Source: Acidimicrobiia bacterium
GTDB taxonomy: Bacteria; Actinomycetota; Acidimicrobiia; Acidimicrobiales; Bin134
Direction: 5' to 3'
DNA: 64,000 bases
NCBI GenBank assembly: GCA_022827405.1
Contig: JAJDTA010000196.1
Location: 1 to 64,000 of the forward strand
Shown: positions 1 through 7,288 of the stretch, piece by piece
How positions within the stretch are numbered: position 1 is the stretch's first letter
Layout of the letters: each line of letters opens with the position of its first letter
Position numbers and translations under genes: made by a program
The notes under the pieces: model-generated
What the model was told of the DNA's origin: nothing
Seen by the model: the letters and a program-made list of their open reading frames with translations, nothing else
The model's database searches: none

Positions 1-1
1 C

Positions 2-553
2 GGCGACAAGCAGATAGCGGTGTCGTGGTCGGCCTCGGCCACGACGCCCGCCGCGGGTTTCGGCTACCGGGTGCAGTGGAAGCCCGCCGCCGACGCGTGG
101 GGCGACGCCACCGCCAAGAGCACCGATTTGGCCCACGGCTCGAACCTGGCCACCTCCCACACCATCACCGCCCTTTCCAACGGGACGGCCTATGACGTGC
201 GCGTGGCCGCCTACAACGCCAACGGCCTCTCAACATGGATCGACGCCACCGCCACCCCCGCAAAGCCCAAGACGAAGCCCAAGCCCTCTTTGGCGTTCGA
301 CTCCGTATCGTGCGAGTCGTCGGGCTCGGGCTGGGTCATCACGGTCACTTGGAGCAAGACCCCCGAAACCCTCAAACCCGACATCTGGGCGAACGAGGCG
401 AAAAACTACGGCCACCGCGGCCGCCAAACCGCGGTCGCGGGCACCTCGACAACGTTCGACGTGCCAAACGCCGGTTGGTACCAAGTCGGAATGCAGGCCA
501 AGATCGCCGGAAACAAAAAAGTAGGCGACTACGAGGCGGTGCGCTGCCGATAA
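2..553 (+). CDS. Fibronectin type III domain protein, C-terminal part (5' end off window)
   Basis: Frame is open to the left edge (GDKQIAVSWSAS...). FnIII-like pattern YRVQWKPA...HTITALSNGTAYDVRVAAYNANGLSTW. Confidence 0.7.
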   Translation, partial: GDKQIAVSWSASATTPAAGFGYRVQWKPAADAWGDATAKSTDLAHGSNLATSHTITALSNGTAYDVRVAAYNANGLSTWIDATATPAKPKTKPKPSLAFDSVSCESSGSGWVITVTWSKTPETLKPDIWANEAKNYGHRGRQTAVAGTSTTFDVPNAGWYQVGMQAKIAGNKKVGDYEAVRCR

Positions 554-629
554 CACCGCGCCCGCCATCCCCGCGTACCGCGCCCCCCACAGGGGAGCCC
601 ACCGCCCACAAACAGCCCCGGCGGCACTC

Positions 630-778
630 GGGCCGCTGTAGCCCCGCTGGGGGCGCTCAGGGCGCTGCGGGGCCGCTGTAGCCGCCCTGGCGGCGCTCAG
701 GGCGTCGTGGGGCCGCTGTAGCCGCTCAGGGCGCTGTGGGGCCGCTGTGGCCGTCGTGGTGGCTCTCAGGCCTCGATC
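630..778. repeat. Imperfect 40-bp tandem repeat, about 4 units (630, 670, 710, 738)
   Basis: GGGCCGCTGTAGCC...GGCGCTCAGGGC recurs at 40, 40 and 28 bp spacing. Each full unit holds a short hairpin such as GCCGCCctGGCGGC. Confidence 0.85.
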
Positions 779-1173
779 CCCGGCGTCGAGCTCCCCGGAG
801 CTGTGGGGGCGTTGGCGGGTTTCTTTGCTCTCAGGTACCGCGTCGCCCCGAAACAGGCGAGCGCAGCGAGACAGCCCGCCGCCAGCAAGACGACTCTCCC
901 GACGGTCACACCCCTAAGCATGAAGCTGGCCACGCTCAGAAAAACAACGATGGAAACAAGCGACGCCGTGCGCTCGGATTGCAGGATTCCGAGCGCCCCG
1001 GTTTCCCGCTGTTGGGGGGCATCGCCCGCAGCCCCGGCCTCTACCGGCCCGGCGTCGCTTCTGGAAAAGAACGCCGGGGCCTCGGAGCGCCGCCGCTCGG
1101 ATTCCAGCCACTCCCGAGCCGCACCCCGCGAAGCACCATCGGGCCGCTGCGGCGGGGGGCTGTGAACACTCAC
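766..1173 (-). CDS. Hypothetical small membrane protein (about 2 TM helices)
   Basis: 135-aa ORF with two hydrophobic stretches (TASLVSIVVFLSVASFML, RVVLLAAGCLAALACFGA). No family recognised. Confidence 0.4.
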   Translation of the reverse strand: MSVHSPPPQRPDGASRGAAREWLESERRRSEAPAFFSRSDAGPVEAGAAGDAPQQRETGALGILQSERTASLVSIVVFLSVASFMLRGVTVGRVVLLAAGCLAALACFGATRYLRAKKPANAPTAPGSSTPGIEA

Positions 1174-1185
1174 ACCCCCACCATA

Positions 1186-1222
1186 GGCCCGCTGTGGCCG
1201 CCCCGGCGGCGCTCAGGCCCCA
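1186..1222. repeat. Dispersed copy of the 40-bp hairpin repeat
   Basis: GGCCCGCTGTGGCCGCCCCGGCGGCGCTCAGGCC matches the 630-778 unit and keeps the hairpin GCCGCCccGGCGGC. Confidence 0.75.
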
Positions 1223-1235
1223 ATCCCCCGGCGTC

Positions 1236-1264
1236 TTGACAAGCCATACGCGAATCTGTATTCT
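1236..1264 (+). promoter_or_regulatory. Sigma70-like promoter immediately upstream of the 1271 start codon (apparently leaderless)
   Basis: TTGACA (1236-1241), 17-bp spacer, TATTCT (1259-1264), then 6 nt to ATG at 1271. Confidence 0.75.
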
Positions 1265-1270
1265 AGGGTT

Positions 1271-1570
1271 ATGAAGCTGAGTATCGGGCGGAACCGCAAG
1301 AATCCGCTAATGCCATGGTATGACTACCTATGGACATTTGTCGCCGGGGCTGTGGCCCTCCAAATCATTGACTGGGTGAGCGGTGCGGGGATTTTGCTCA
1401 CGATGGCGGCTGCTATGGCTGGTGGCTTTACGGCGGGCTACTTGGCCCGCTATCTGGCTATCCGGCTGGGCAAGCGTTTCACCGCCCTCAAAAGCAAACA
1501 CGTTGGTTACTACCAAATGCCTATGGGCCCCTCTGAGGGATCGGCGGCCCCGGAAACCACCGACCGCTGA
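1271..1570 (+). CDS. Small membrane protein, cassette copy 1
   Basis: 99 aa, MPWYDYLW...AAAMAGGFTAGYLARYLAIRLGKRF..LKSKHVGYY. Paralogous to 4413..4670. Confidence 0.75.
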   Translation: MKLSIGRNRKNPLMPWYDYLWTFVAGAVALQIIDWVSGAGILLTMAAAMAGGFTAGYLARYLAIRLGKRFTALKSKHVGYYQMPMGPSEGSAAPETTDR

Positions 1571-1802
1571 TGGGCCGCTGAGCCCGGACCGGGCGGCAGC
1601 CGCCGCTGTCGCGAAGTGCGAGGAGCTAGCGGCTGTTGCCGACGAGCTGCGGGAGGCTCTAGCCGACTTGGTGGCGGCTGTGGGCTACCACCCCGCCGCC
1701 GCGCACACCGGGCTGGCCGTCGGCACCCTCCAGCTCTGGGTAACCAGAGTGCCACCCTCGAAAACGCTCGCCGCCGCCCGCCAGCGCCGCGGCGACCTTT
1801 AA
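1503..1802 (+). CDS. Small HTH-like protein overlapping the upstream gene, cassette copy 1
   Basis: VAKCEELAAVADELREALADLVAAVGYHPAAAHTGLAVGTLQLWV is conserved with 4651..4923. The TTG start at 1503 is inferred by alignment to copy 2. Confidence 0.55.
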   Translation: MVTTKCLWAPLRDRRPRKPPTADGPLSPDRAAAAAVAKCEELAAVADELREALADLVAAVGYHPAAAHTGLAVGTLQLWVTRVPPSKTLAAARQRRGDL

Positions 1803-1853
1803 CCCCTCCCCTTTTTTGCTCGCGCCTTTGGTGACGCCGTAACCTCCCCGGCA

Positions 1854-1979
1854 GTCACAGAGCCCGCATGGAGCCAACCGGCTCCCAGCGGTCAGACCAT
1901 TGGGCGGACTTGGCGATTTGCTTGGCCTCCCTTCGGGTCTGACCGCGGTGCTCTGTGACGGAACGCTTATAAGTCCGTC
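1854..1979 (+). other. Nested inverted-repeat element (possible structured RNA leader)
   Basis: GTCACAGAGC (1854-1863)/GCTCTGTGAC (1950-1959); GGAGCCaaccGGCTCC (1870-1885); CGGTCAGACC (1889-1898)/GGTCTGACCG (1936-1945); GACGGA (1957-1962)/TCCGTC (1974-1979). Confidence 0.7.
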
Positions 1980-2063
1980 CCGAGCGAAACCGCCAAGATT
2001 CCCGCTTCCGGGGGGCGGCGGGGTGTCTGGGGGCTCTTTGCTGTTGCCGCTGTTTTCGTTGTT

Positions 2064-2786
2064 TTGTTGAGCGCTGTTGCTGTGCCCGCCGCTTCGGCGC
2101 ATCCGCCGGAGGCCAAAACGGTCTGCCCCGACGGGTACACGCTGAGCGCCGATGAGACGGAGTGCTCAAAGACCACCGCCCAAGACCACGGCAAAGCGTC
2201 GTGTGACGCCGGTTACGACCTTGTTCCCAAGACCAGAGGCGCGGCGGTTTGCGAGAAAAATATTGGTTCGCCGGTGTGTCTGTCTGGTTTCATTCGGGGG
2301 AGCGAGTGCATAGGCGAGCTGTCCAACAAGCCGGTGTGTTCGTCGGGGACTCTCCAAGCCGGTGCTTGCGTCACCACCACTACCACCGCAGCGTCTTATC
2401 GCTGCGGCTCAGGCAGGCTGACGGCCGGGGCCTTCGGAATCCCTGTTTGCGAGCACTTCCGGGTGGCCCAGTGCCCGGCGGGGTACTCGGTTTTGTGGGG
2501 TGGCTGCGTCAAGGCGAACCCTCCCAGTACGGCCGACAAAATCTGCCCCAGCGGCTATAGCAAAAGGGGCGGCTTCTGCTATCGGTACACCGTCGCCACC
2601 CCCTACTGCACGTCGGGAACTCTCAGCGGCCACTCGTGCAAGCGGACCACCAAGGTTGGTGATCCGACGTGTTTGAATGGCTTCCGCCAGGGCAGCATTT
2701 GTGTGGGCAAGGTTGGTGATCCGACGTGTTTGAATGGCTTCCGCCAGGGCAGCATTTGTGTGGGTGAATCACGCCGGGTTTGGTAG
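2064..2786 (+). CDS. Secreted Cys-rich repeat protein; 3' end fused into IS sequence, start codon unresolved
   Basis: Signal-peptide-like core (GLFAVAAVFVVLLSAVAVPAASA) followed by repeated C-x-x-G-[YF]...C modules. The last residues come from the IS end. Confidence 0.6.
   Translation: MLSAVAVPAASAHPPEAKTVCPDGYTLSADETECSKTTAQDHGKASCDAGYDLVPKTRGAAVCEKNIGSPVCLSGFIRGSECIGELSNKPVCSSGTLQAGACVTTTTTAASYRCGSGRLTAGAFGIPVCEHFRVAQCPAGYSVLWGGCVKANPPSTADKICPSGYSKRGGFCYRYTVATPYCTSGTLSGHSCKRTTKVGDPTCLNGFRQGSICVGKVGDPTCLNGFRQGSICVGESRRVW
2652..2764. repeat. 57-bp tandem duplication within the Cys-rich ORF
   Basis: AAGGTTGGTGATCCGACGTGTTTGAATGGCTTCCGCCAGGGCAGCATTTGTGTGGG occurs at 2652 and 2709 without mismatch. 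Confidence 0.95.
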
Positions 2787-3809
2787 AGACTGTTTTTGTT
2801 GGGCCACGGCCGTGGCGGCTGTGGTGTTTTGATAGTAGGCGGTTTCACAGTCGGCGGGGGTGGTGTACGTGTATCGGCCGGGCAGGAGTTGGCTGTGGCT
2901 GCGCCTGTGGTTGTACCAGTCGACGTATTCGAGGGTGGCGAACTCGACGTCGCTTTGCCCTTGCCATGGGCCGCGGGGGTAGATGAGCTCCCATTTGAAC
3001 AGGCCGTTGAAGCTCTCGATCATGGCGTTGTCGTAGCTGTCGCCCTTTGAGCCGACCGAGGCGGCGATGTCGTTGTCGTGGAGGCGCTCGGTGTAGCGGA
3101 CGGACACGTATTGCGATCCGCGGTCGCTGTGATGGGTCACCCCGTCGGTGCTGTGGCCGCCGCGCCGGCGGGCGGCGATGGCCATGTCCAAAGCGTCGAG
3201 CGCGAGGTCGGTGCGCAATGAGCGCGAAGCCTGCCAGCCCAGCACCCGCCGGGAGTAGGCGTCGATGACGAACGCCATGTACACCCAGCCGGAGCGGGTC
3301 CGCACCCAGGTGAGATCCGCGAGCCACAGCCGGTCTGGTGCGTCGGCGCCGAAGTCCCGCCCCACCAGGTCCTCGGGCAGGCCGCCGGCGGCAGGGGTGG
3401 TCGTTCGGGGGCCGGCGGCCCCGCTGGACGCCGCGCAGGCCCATCTGGGCCATCAGCCGCTCGACGGTGCAGCGGGCCACCCGCACGCCCTGCACGCGGT
3501 TGAGGTGCGCCTCACACCTTCGCCGCCCCGTAGACGTCGTAGTTCGCCCTGTGCGCTTTGGCGATCATCGGTCTCAGCTCGGCGCCGCGCGCATCTCTCG
3601 CCGACGGCACCCGCCTTTTGGCGGCGTAATAGGCAAACGGGGCGATCCCGACGCCGTGCTCTTGGAGCACCGCGCAGATCGGCCCGGCCCCCGAACCTGT
3701 GCCGGTGGGCGTCGATGAACGCCACTACGGCCTCCACTGGCGGTCGAGCTCCGCCCCGACCAAAGCCGACGCCGCCTTCAATATCGCGTTCGCCCGGCGC
3801 AGCCCGCAC
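2769..3809 (-). pseudogene. IS3-family OrfB transposase, broken by frameshifts
   Basis: LADLTWVRTRSGWVYMAFVIDAYSRRVLGW...HHSDRGSQY...SYDNAMIESFNG..K.E is intact in one frame. Upstream conserved parts (VARCTVERLMAQMGLRGVQRG; VEAVVAFIDAHRHRFG) lie in other frames. Confidence 0.85.
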
Positions 3810-4045
3810 CTCTCCCGCTCGAGATCTTTGATCCGCTTGCGCTCGGCGGTGGTCACCCCCGGGCGGGCACCGCCGTCGATCTCCGCTCGGCGCACCTGAT
3901 TGCGCACCGACTCAGCCGACGGGCCAAGCTTCTCGGCAACCAAACAGATCGCCTCCCACCGCGAACCGTGAAGCCGCTCGCTGTCCAGCACCATCCTCAC
4001 CGCCCGCTCACGCAGCTCGACCGGATACCTCCCATAATTCGGCAT
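3725..4045 (-). CDS. IS3-family OrfA (HTH transposase subunit)
   Basis: MPNYGRYPVELRERAVRMVLDSERLHGSRWEAICLVAEKLGPSAESVRNQVRRAEID.. typical OrfA. Confidence 0.85.
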   Translation of the reverse strand: MPNYGRYPVELRERAVRMVLDSERLHGSRWEAICLVAEKLGPSAESVRNQVRRAEIDGGARPGVTTAERKRIKDLERERCGLRRANAILKAASALVGAELDRQWRP

Positions 4046-4290
4046 TGCTCCATCCTCTCAAGGAACAGAGCCTCCACCGAACCCGGAGTGATTCAAAACA
4101 GCTCTTGACACCCTTCTGGCTATTCGCCGCGGTGATTCTCGCTCAAAACCTTGTTCTGGCAAGGTTCATTGGCAGGGGGCCAGCGCTGCTCGTTGGCCTG
4201 TTAGTCTTTCTTATCGTTTTTCCATATGTGCGGCGGGCCTACAGGAACTACCGGCGGCGGCGACACGACAACCATGAGGGGATCGAATGA
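4045..4290 (+). CDS. Small two-TM protein; 5' end lies in the IS end
   Basis: PFWLFAAVILAQNLVLARFIGRGPALLVGLLVFLIVFPYVRRAYRNYRRRR. The native N-terminus is probably downstream of 4095 or lost. Confidence 0.4.
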   Translation: MLHPLKEQSLHRTRSDSKQLLTPFWLFAAVILAQNLVLARFIGRGPALLVGLLVFLIVFPYVRRAYRNYRRRRHDNHEGIE

Positions 4291-4412
4291 TGGCCGTTTC
4301 TGTCGACCCCGCCGAGGAAACCGGCCACAGCTAACGCACCATTCCCGGCGATGGCGTGGCCCATCTCGGCTCGATCTTGATGGGGAGATATTCAAACCAA
4401 TATCTTAGTGTT

Positions 4413-4670
4413 GTGTTGAAGATCTATAGCCCCAAACAGCGCCGCAGGAAAATGCCCTGGTATGACTTTTTGCTCATTCTTGTCGGAGGACCGATGTTCG
4501 GCTTTCTCCGCGGCTGGTTGTCCGATCTTGACCTCTCCTCCCTAACCGTGATCTTCGGGGCTATGGGCGGCGGCTTTGTCGCTGGCTACTTGGCTCTCCG
4601 TGTCGGGAAGTGGTTGAGCCTCCGCTTTCCCAGGCTCAAAAGCGAGCACGTTGGGTACTTCGACCGCTGA
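4413..4670 (+). CDS. Small membrane protein, cassette copy 2
   Basis: VLKIYSPKQRRRKMPWYDFLL...GAMGGGFVAGYLALRVGKWLSLRFPRLKSEHVGYFDR aligns with 1271..1570. The GTG start at 4413 matches the copy 1 start context. Confidence 0.7.
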   Translation: MLKIYSPKQRRRKMPWYDFLLILVGGPMFGFLRGWLSDLDLSSLTVIFGAMGGGFVAGYLALRVGKWLSLRFPRLKSEHVGYFDR

Positions 4671-4923
4671 TGAGCCACTGAGCCCGGCCCAGGCCCAAGC
4701 GGTGGCCGCCGCGGTGGCGAAGTGCGAAGAGCTGGCGGCCGTTGCCGATGGGGTGCGGCGGGCTCTGGCCGATTTGGTGGCGGCTGTCGGCTGCCAGCCC
4801 GCCGCCGCGCACACCGGGCTGAGCGTCGGGGTTCTTCAGCGCTGGGTTGTCGGGGTGCCGGTGTCGGCCACGCTCGACGCCGCCGGCCAGCGCCGAGAAC
4901 CCTCTCACCCGCCTGACCGCTAG
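4651..4923 (+). CDS. Small HTH-like protein, cassette copy 2
   Basis: VAKCEELAAVADGVRRALADLVAAVGCQPAAAHTGLSVGVLQRWV. Overlaps the end of the previous gene as in copy 1. Confidence 0.55.
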   Translation: MGTSTADEPLSPAQAQAVAAAVAKCEELAAVADGVRRALADLVAAVGCQPAAAHTGLSVGVLQRWVVGVPVSATLDAAGQRREPSHPPDR

Positions 4924-4950
4924 GTAGCGTCGCTGCGCTATAGTGGGCGT

Positions 4951-5018
4951 TGGAGCTGGGGGGACTCGAACCCCCAAGGAGTCAGCTTTGGAGGCCGTCC
5001 TTGCACCATGCCAGCCCC
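4951..5018 (-). tRNA. tRNA-like sequence with CCA in anticodon position and a very short D region
   Basis: Acceptor GGGGCTG/CAGCTCC, T-arm GGGGGTTCGAGTCCCCC, loop CTCCAAA. Only 68 nt and no clear D stem. Confidence 0.4.
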
Positions 5019-5046
5019 ACCAATGGAGATCCTATCGATCTCTTTG

Positions 5047-5080
5047 GAACAGCGTCGGATCATATGGTTCGGCGCTGTTC
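5047..5080. repeat. Inverted repeat between the tRNA-like sequence and the phosphatase gene
   Basis: GAACAGCG (5047-5054) / CGCTGTTC (5073-5080). Confidence 0.6.
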
Positions 5081-5113
5081 TACTTGTAAAGCACTGAAAC
5101 ATACTTAAAGCCG

Positions 5114-5710
5114 CTATTTCCAAGGGTCTCGGAGGAAAGCCCCCTCTAGGGGGTGGACCCGCTCGCCGGGAACAATCAGGCCATCGGTTATCGTCACCCA
5201 CCGGCCGCTCATGTTGGCGACCCGGTTGGGCGGGCAGCCCAGGTGGTGCTCCAGGGTGTGGATAACCCCGCCGTGGGTGACCACCAGCGCAGACTGGTGT
5301 CCGACGATGCTGGCCAATCGGTGGAGGCCGGCCAACACTCGGGCCAACAGGTCGTCGTCTTGCTCCCAGCCCGATGGGCGGCGGCCGTCTTCCAGGAACC
5401 CGGGGTACCGCTCCTCGATCTGCGCCCGGGTCAATCCGGAGAACTCTCTAACATCCCGCTCGATCAACTCGGGGACCGGGATCGGCGGGTCGCAGCCCAG
5501 CGCTTCGGCAATGATCTCCGCGCTCACCCGGGATCGTTGAAGGGTGGACATGGCCACCACGTCGACCGGCTCGAGCCGGGCCGCGGCTTCGGCCGCCTGC
5601 CGGCGTCCCAACTCCGATAACGGGGGGTCGGCCTGGCCTTGCCAGCGCCGAGCCGCGTTCCACTCCGACTGCCCGTGTCGGATCAGAAGGAGACGAGCCA
5701 CGGCTGTCAC
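5114..5710 (-). CDS. Histidine phosphatase / phosphoglycerate mutase family protein
   Basis: LLLIRHGQSEWNAARRWQGQADPPLSELGRRQA..., VVTHGGVIHTL. Confidence 0.9.
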   Translation of the reverse strand: MTAVARLLLIRHGQSEWNAARRWQGQADPPLSELGRRQAAEAAARLEPVDVVAMSTLQRSRVSAEIIAEALGCDPPIPVPELIERDVREFSGLTRAQIEERYPGFLEDGRRPSGWEQDDDLLARVLAGLHRLASIVGHQSALVVTHGGVIHTLEHHLGCPPNRVANMSGRWVTITDGLIVPGERVHPLEGAFLRDPWK

Positions 5711-5771
5711 AATAATGGGCGGGGCCTTTCAGACTGCGGCAGTGGCAGAGTATTCCCGTACAATTCTGCCC

Positions 5772-6008
5772 ATGGCCACGCTGCGCCTGTTCGCACACGT
5801 CAGGGAGGCGGCGGGCACCGGACGAGACGAAGTCCCCGGCGCCACTGTCGACCAAGTACTGGCCACTGCGGTGGATCGCTATGGCGCGGCCTTTGCCGAA
5901 CAGCTTCAGATTTGCCGGGTGTGGCTGAACGGCGAGCCGGTTACCGGATCTGAGCCGGTCGCCGATGGCGATGAGGTGGCTGTGCTGCCCCCAGTGTCCG
6001 GGGGGTAG
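5772..6008 (+). CDS. MoaD/ThiS family sulfur carrier protein
   Basis: MATLRLFAHVREAAG...DGDEVAVLPPVSGG, ending in Gly-Gly. Confidence 0.85.
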   Translation: MATLRLFAHVREAAGTGRDEVPGATVDQVLATAVDRYGAAFAEQLQICRVWLNGEPVTGSEPVADGDEVAVLPPVSGG

Positions 6009-6073
6009 CCTCAATTGGCCATGCCAGTTCTTTGTTCGCGGGGCAACCTCGTAGTGATTCGGGGGTTGGGGTC

Positions 6074-7288
6074 ATGACCCAGAACGTGGCGATCTTGTCG
6101 CTGCACACGTCGCCGCTGACCCAGCCCGGCGTGGGCGACAGCGGCGGTATGAACGTGTATGTGCGGGAGATGGCCGCGGCCTTGGCCCACTCGGGCAGCG
6201 AGTGCCGGGTGTATGTGCGGCGAGCCCAGGAAGGGCTGCCCGATGAGGTGGACATCGAACCGGGCGTGACTGTGGTCCACATCGACGCTGGGCCCGTCGA
6301 ATCGAGCAAGGATGACCTCCCCGGGGTAGTGGAAGAGTTCGCCGATGGTGTGCTGGCTGATTTCCGACGACACCGGCGCCCCGATGTGATTCACGCCAAT
6401 TACTGGCTTTCGGGGGTGGCCGGTCACCGGGTCAAGCACGCGGTGGAAGTACCGCTGGCCGTGACCTTCCACACGCTGGCCCGGGTAAAGGCGGCCACTG
6501 GCGATCCCGAGTCGGAGTTCCGGGCCCAGGCCGAGACCGAGGTGATCGGGTGTGCCGATGCGGTGATTGCCTCCTGTGAGCCAGAAGCCCAGCAACTTCG
6601 AGAGTTCTACGACGCCCCGCCCGAACGGATTGAGCTGGCTCCGCCGGGAGTGGAGCACGCGCTGTTCTCCCCCGGAGACCGCGATGGCGCCCGCACCGCC
6701 CTCGGATTGGGCCAAGGTCCGGTGCTGCTCCTTGTCGGCCGGATTCAGCCGTTGAAACGGCCTCTGGTTGCGGTGGAAACACTGGCGTGTCTGGGTCGTG
6801 AGGATGCCCGCCTGCTTGTGGTTGGAGGGCCGAGCGGCACCGAGGGCAAGACCGAGTATCGGCGCCTCCAAGACCGCATTCACGCCTTGGGCCTGGAGGA
6901 CCAGGTGACGCTGGTTCCCCCCCGCCCCCACCACTGGCTGTCCACCTACTACCGGGCCGCCGATGTTGTTCTGGTTCCCAGCCGCAGCGAGTCGTTCGGA
7001 CTGGTGGCCCTGGAGGCGGCGGCCAGCGGCACCCCGGTGGTGGCCGCTCCCGTGGGCGGGCTGCGCTCGATAGTGGACCACGGACGAACCGGGTTCCTGG
7101 TGGACGATGCCACCGCCGAGGCATTTGCTGCTCAGACGGCCGCTCTCATCGACAACCCGCTGCTGGCCGCCGAGACGGCCATGAATGCAGCAGAGCGGGC
7201 CCGTTCGTATTCGTGGGCGGCCATGGCCCGCTCGTTGCGAGCCACATATCGAAGGATCCAGTCCCGCGTGCCTGTCTATTGCACATGA
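6074..7288 (+). CDS. mshA: Glycosyltransferase, D-inositol-3-phosphate glycosyltransferase (MshA)-like
   Basis: LSLHTSPLTQPGVGDSGGMNVYVREMA..., GT4 C-terminal VLVPSRSESFGLVALEAAASGTPVVAAPVGGL. Confidence 0.8.
   Translation: MTQNVAILSLHTSPLTQPGVGDSGGMNVYVREMAAALAHSGSECRVYVRRAQEGLPDEVDIEPGVTVVHIDAGPVESSKDDLPGVVEEFADGVLADFRRHRRPDVIHANYWLSGVAGHRVKHAVEVPLAVTFHTLARVKAATGDPESEFRAQAETEVIGCADAVIASCEPEAQQLREFYDAPPERIELAPPGVEHALFSPGDRDGARTALGLGQGPVLLLVGRIQPLKRPLVAVETLACLGREDARLLVVGGPSGTEGKTEYRRLQDRIHALGLEDQVTLVPPRPHHWLSTYYRAADVVLVPSRSESFGLVALEAAASGTPVVAAPVGGLRSIVDHGRTGFLVDDATAEAFAAQTAALIDNPLLAAETAMNAAERARSYSWAAMARSLRATYRRIQSRVPVYCT

Larger units (their letters stand above)
2765..4095 (-). mobile_element. 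IS3-family insertion sequence
   Basis: Imperfect terminal inverted repeats TGAATCACgCCGGGTTtGGTaGAG (left) and TGAATCACtCCGGGTTcGGTgGAG (reverse complement of right end). OrfA plus an integrase-core OrfB between them. Confidence 0.9.

Noticed and set aside
630-778. CRISPR array
   Set aside because: Units are contiguous, imperfect 40-bp repeats with no unique spacers and no cas genes nearby.
1659-2169. Overlapping minus-strand ORFs across the structured element and signal-peptide region
   Set aside because: They run antisense to a signal-peptide-encoding stretch, have no domain-like features, and overlap the inverted repeats.
2845-3495. Separate Arg-rich coding gene inside the IS
   Set aside because: Only a short part carries transposase sequence from a shifted frame (VARCTVERLMAQMGLRG); the rest is a frame shadow of OrfB.
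4951-5018. Calling this a complete tmRNA (ssrA)
   Set aside because: Acceptor and T-arm resemble tmRNA, but only 68 nt lie between the ends; there is no tag ORF or pseudoknot region.
5047-5080. Intrinsic terminator for the minus-strand phosphatase gene
   Set aside because: The inverted repeat is clear, but no T-tract follows on the minus strand; kept only as an inverted repeat.
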